Positions 61,354-64,000 of a stretch of 64,000 bases of DNA are shown here, piece by piece. Origin of the DNA: CAWCON01 sp963797185 (lineage in GTDB: Bacteria > Patescibacteriota > Saccharimonadia > Saccharimonadales > UBA4665); assembly GCA_963797185.1 (NCBI GenBank), contig CAWCON010000001.1, forward strand, positions 124,001 to 188,000, written 5' to 3'. The position numbers and the translations under genes are program-made. Each line of letters begins with the position of its first letter. The first letter of the stretch is position 1. The notes beneath the pieces are model-generated. The model ran no database searches. It saw only the letters and a program-made list of their open reading frames with translations, and was not told where the DNA came from.

Positions 61354-63042
61354 TTAATTTGGAACAGCGGGGATAGAGGGGCTAACCATGACACTTCCTC
61401 TATTATTGAATTGGTTGGGAGACAAAGGAGTCGGGTCGTCCAGACTAACACAGCTATTTTGATTGAACGAATTGAGTGTTACTGCTTGGCCGTTAAGGGT
61501 AATAGAGCTTGGCGGTTGAGCTAACTCCAGTATTTGTTGATCACAACTTTCAGGAAGGGTAACATCTAGCGAGTTACTGGCTGGGCCAAATACACTACTG
61601 CCATTCTGGACGTTAATGATTGCATTTTCAGCTGACGTATCAGAAGCATCGATGGATCCTCCCGATTCGGCAAAGACGCTAAAACTATTACTGTAACTAT
61701 TATCAATGTAAAGATTGGAGTTATTCTGTGAAGTAAGGGTCAAGTTTGTTTGTACGATACTATTCAAGTCTAGTTCGGCTCCTCCATTGACGGTAAATGT
61801 CTGTAGGTTGGGACCATATAGGGTTACCCTAACTGGGAGATATATATGTTGACACCAATCCAAGACACAATTCGGGACAACTTGGGATAGTTGACTTGCT
61901 GTAAGGGTAATTGAGCCATCCTTATCGACAACAGACAGCTTGGGTTGGCCCATGCCCGGGTATGCTTGATAAGTTGCATGTACGGGTTGTGTGGTGGTCA
62001 CATATGACACTACCAAATTAGCATTAGCCAACACGTTAAGAGAATTCGGGACAACTGAAGCGGTATCGCTATGAACTGGGATCGCTACCGATAACTTATT
62101 GCCACTGTATTGATTTTTGTAATGGCTTGCAACAAAAGGCGTGACTATGGCTATGCCGGCTAATGTTAATACGAATATTGAAGTTATTGCAACGAAAAGT
62201 ACTTTCAGCGATGACGATCGTTGTCGCCACAGACGAAGTAACATGACTATTAATAGGCCTACTGCTGTAATGGTTGCTAGCCAGATCAGACCAACCAGTA
62301 AATAATTAAGGTGGTAGGTAACATAGATCTGATGAAGCGGTTGGGAGTAGAGCAGTGCAGTACCAAAGCCAATGGAAGACAGAAGCCCTAAAACAAAGAG
62401 GACAACCATGATCGTAAACAAAACTCTGAAGACCTTATAAAGAATCTTTAGGGAAGCTCTTAGTCTAAGATTGGCAATAGTTCTTTGTGCTGTGCCCCGA
62501 TATTGTTGGAGGGTTGCCGCCGTGACCGGCTGCCCTCTCATTAGCAATTTGTCACTATTCGTTTTGGCTGCAGGGACCAATATCCATAATAAAATGTAGA
62601 GAATTACTCCAAGTCCACTAACAAACGTCAGGGCAATGAATAGAATTCTTATAAATATCGGGTCAATTGCAAAGTAAGCTGCTATACCGCTAGCGACACC
62701 AAAAATATACGAATCATCAGTGTCGCGAAATAGTTTTTTAGTGCGGTTAGCGTTCGGATCTTTTTGATCTTCTGTATTGTCGTTATCCGTAAATTGTTCT
62801 GGGGATCCGAGTTGTTCTTGGATAGCATCGATATCATTATTTGTAATAACATCATTACGCTTGACGTTTCTGTCGCTAAGAATCTCTGTGATCCTAACTT
62901 CGATATCGGTCATTATTTCGTCCGCTAGGTCGGCGTCAAGCTTGCTTCTTATATCTTCCAAGTATTTCTTCAACTGCAATTGAGCATTGATGCCTATTTC
63001 GTACGGTATCTTTGCTAAATGAATGCGTGTAATTTTATCCAT
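61354..63042 (-). CDS. PspC-domain membrane protein with GIN-like outer domain
   Basis: A 562-residue protein. The N-terminal 95 residues are a charged cytoplasmic helical part. A PspC domain (about 100-160) with DTDDSYIFGVASGIAAYFAIDPIFIR carries the first helices, and three more helices follow at about 205-310. The outer C-terminal part (about 330-540) has the beta-repeat GIN/DUF2807 pattern (LVVSYVTTTQPVHATYQAYPG region). Such proteins sense envelope stress. The upstream PadR overlaps its start by eight bases and probably controls both. Confidence 0.85.
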   Translation of the reverse strand: MDKITRIHLAKIPYEIGINAQLQLKKYLEDIRSKLDADLADEIMTDIEVRITEILSDRNVKRNDVITNNDIDAIQEQLGSPEQFTDNDNTEDQKDPNANRTKKLFRDTDDSYIFGVASGIAAYFAIDPIFIRILFIALTFVSGLGVILYILLWILVPAAKTNSDKLLMRGQPVTAATLQQYRGTAQRTIANLRLRASLKILYKVFRVLFTIMVVLFVLGLLSSIGFGTALLYSQPLHQIYVTYHLNYLLVGLIWLATITAVGLLIVMLLRLWRQRSSSLKVLFVAITSIFVLTLAGIAIVTPFVASHYKNQYSGNKLSVAIPVHSDTASVVPNSLNVLANANLVVSYVTTTQPVHATYQAYPGMGQPKLSVVDKDGSITLTASQLSQVVPNCVLDWCQHIYLPVRVTLYGPNLQTFTVNGGAELDLNSIVQTNLTLTSQNNSNLYIDNSYSNSFSVFAESGGSIDASDTSAENAIINVQNGSSVFGPASNSLDVTLPESCDQQILELAQPPSSITLNGQAVTLNSFNQNSCVSLDDPTPLSPNQFNNRGSVMVSPSIPAVPN

Positions 63043-63394
63043 GTTGTTCCCTTTCGATAGAGTTAATCGTTGCTTGAAGTTGTCTATTGGTTTTCTTTAA
63101 CTCTTCTAAGATTTTCTGTCCGCTCAGACTAACACGGTAATATTTTCGCGGCGGTCCTTGTGGGGATTCTTTCCAAGCATGGAGGAGTAAGCCATCTTTT
63201 TGTAAGCGGCTTAATAGGGGGTAAATGGTTCCTTCCACAACTACTAGGGAAGCATCACGCAGTCTTTTAATAATATCGGAGCTATATACATTACCGTGGC
63301 TACATATCAGCAGAACACAGTAGACCAAAAAACCTTTCCGCATTTGCGTATCAAGTTGGTTTGCATACTCTTTTTGATCAAGGGGGTCGCTCAT
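63035..63394 (-). CDS. PadR-family transcriptional regulator
   Basis: A 119-residue winged-helix protein (about 25-105) with YSSDIIKRLRDASLVVVEGTIYPLLSRLQKDGLL and a short C-terminal helix for dimerisation (QATINSIEREQ), as in the PadR-s1 subfamily. It likely represses the PspC gene and itself. The palindrome and direct repeats at 63401-63428, over the promoter, are the probable operator. Confidence 0.88.
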   Translation of the reverse strand: MSDPLDQKEYANQLDTQMRKGFLVYCVLLICSHGNVYSSDIIKRLRDASLVVVEGTIYPLLSRLQKDGLLLHAWKESPQGPPRKYYRVSLSGQKILEELKKTNRQLQATINSIEREQHG

Positions 63395-63400
63395 TAACTA

Positions 63401-63428
63401 ACATGTTATACAAGGTACCATGTTATGT
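63401..63428 (-). promoter_or_regulatory. Promoter/operator of the PadR-PspC operon
   Basis: On the minus strand TTGACA lies upstream of a near-perfect ACATGGTACCTTGT palindrome; TATAAC or TAACAT serves as -10 (15-17 spacing). CATGTTAT appears twice (63402-63409, 63419-63426), 17 bases apart, typical of a dimer site near the PadR start. Confidence 0.6.
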
Positions 63429-63619
63429 CAAGTAGTGTTTAATAATAAATCTGTTGCCGATAGCTTGCTGTCACATTGGCAAATGTGACCGTATCCCTGA
63501 CAAGAATAAGAGCAAGTAGCATTGCCTCATCAAAACCCTTAAGCCTAGGATAATCGCTGGATCATTTGCTATGAACAGTCTTGTATATCCCTTAACAGGA
63601 GCGTATACCTTTATCTATT

Positions 63620-63907
63620 ATGTCGATGGAAGATTGTTGGTCTAATGACGGTGGGATTTTTATGGCAGAAGATATGGACGGCTGGGTGCTGGCCGATGAG
63701 TTGGACACAGTCTTTAGCCAGAAGAAAGTCGTTCGTTATATGAATCGGCACTACCACAACACGCCTCGTGATATTGCAGAGGGAAGATTGTCCGCTAGGG
63801 AGCGCTTGTCAACTTCTCTTCTGGTCGGTCTTACAGCGGTTGCTTGTCTAACAGGGGGCGTTATGGTCAGTAACCAAGCGATGGATCTCTTGCGCGGTAC
63901 CTGCTAA
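63620..63907 (+). CDS. Small one-helix membrane protein
   Basis: A 95-residue protein: acidic N-terminus (MSMEDCWSNDGGIFMAED), a polar helical region, and one membrane helix at about 67-84. A family is not recognised. It is followed by the SnoaL-like gene after about 29 bases. Confidence 0.55.
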   Translation: MSMEDCWSNDGGIFMAEDMDGWVLADELDTVFSQKKVVRYMNRHYHNTPRDIAEGRLSARERLSTSLLVGLTAVACLTGGVMVSNQAMDLLRGTC

Positions 63908-63924
63908 CTTGATGATAAATTTGT

Positions 63925-63930
63925 TATTGT
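63925..63930 (+). promoter_or_regulatory. -10 box, leaderless arrangement
   Basis: TATTGT ends six bases before the ATG at 63937. Confidence 0.35.
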
Positions 63931-63936
63931 AGTGCT

Positions 63937-64000
63937 ATGACAAAAGAACAAATTATCCGTGAGTATTACGCTGGTTGGGAGAAGAGTGATTGGGAGGTAA
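63937..64000 (+). CDS. Start of a SnoaL/NTF2-like gene, cut by the window
   Basis: The visible 21 codons begin MTKEQIIREYYAGWEKSDW, the usual start of SnoaL-like/nuclear-transport-factor-2-fold proteins. The frame is still open at the last base. Function cannot be judged from this piece. Confidence 0.6.
   Translation, partial: MTKEQIIREYYAGWEKSDWEV

Noticed and set aside
1..64000. Possible CRISPR array or integrated phage
   Set aside because: No regularly spaced repeats, cas genes, integrase, portal, capsid or terminase motifs were seen.
1..64000. Recoded UGA (Gly) code as in SR1/Gracilibacteria
   Set aside because: TGA ends intact genes such as rfbC and the GtrA-like gene at the expected length, so UGA is a stop here.

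Overview
The window reads as chromosomal DNA of a member of Candidatus Saccharibacteria (TM7) or a close Patescibacteria relative. This is inferred from gene content: a shortened HrcA, an archaeal-type AspRS, a VirD4/HerA-like ATPase, FtsB, a Mur ligase, many small or membrane proteins without clear families, and tightly packed genes with short overlaps. TGA is a stop codon in many intact genes, so the recoded UGA-Gly code of SR1/Gracilibacteria does not apply. No phage, insertion sequence, rRNA or CRISPR array was seen.

Layout. 1-7310 (minus) is a surface-polysaccharide operon transcribed as polyprenyl glycosylphosphotransferase, GT4 glycosyltransferase, phosphomannomutase, galE, rmlB, rmlC, rmlD (the last runs off the window). 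7356-9570 (plus) follows with an O-antigen-ligase-like protein, a GtrA-like protein and a LexA-type DNA-binding protein, joined by stop/start overlaps. 9619-11259 carries a class-II cobalamin riboswitch in front of an unrecognised 489-residue protein with a C-terminal cysteine cluster. 11305-13740 holds a zinc-ribbon peptide, nadD and a Kef antiporter. 13845-29800 mixes an ABC-2 exporter, two large disordered membrane proteins around tsaC, a Mur ligase, a MutY homologue without FeS cysteines, a DMT transporter preceded by a structured RNA with a terminator, aspS with a CBS-domain protein, and a DsbA-like protein. 29877-41109 is accessory-like: surface proteins, three CAT-anticodon tRNAs including the initiator, a frameshifted phzF, a glycosyltransferase, a PIG-V-like mannosyltransferase, and a triple YbjQ protein behind a structured leader.

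41267-52191 is a housekeeping block: tilS, ftsH, a conjugation-type ATPase, a gmk-like protein, then the CIRCE-controlled hrcA-grpE-dnaK-cutA-like-dnaJ heat-shock operon. 52217-55763 has a GGDEF protein and a zinc-protease/RimK/DUF192 cluster driven by a consensus promoter with an inverted repeat over its -10 box. 55852-64000 has tRNA-Lys, Nudix and YCII proteins, another glycosyltransferase, a seven-bladed Vgb-type propeller with a sortase-like tail, small proteins, and a PadR-PspC envelope-stress pair with a likely operator.

Across the window many first genes have a -10 hexamer only 5-10 bases before the ATG, which points to widespread leaderless or near-leaderless transcripts. The strongest candidates for new biology are the B12 riboswitch with its unknown target, the structured RNAs at 23760-23908 and 37876-37950, the initiator tRNA with an altered 3GC signature, and the tandem CIRCE operators. 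All functional assignments rest on reading motifs by eye; no database search was run.
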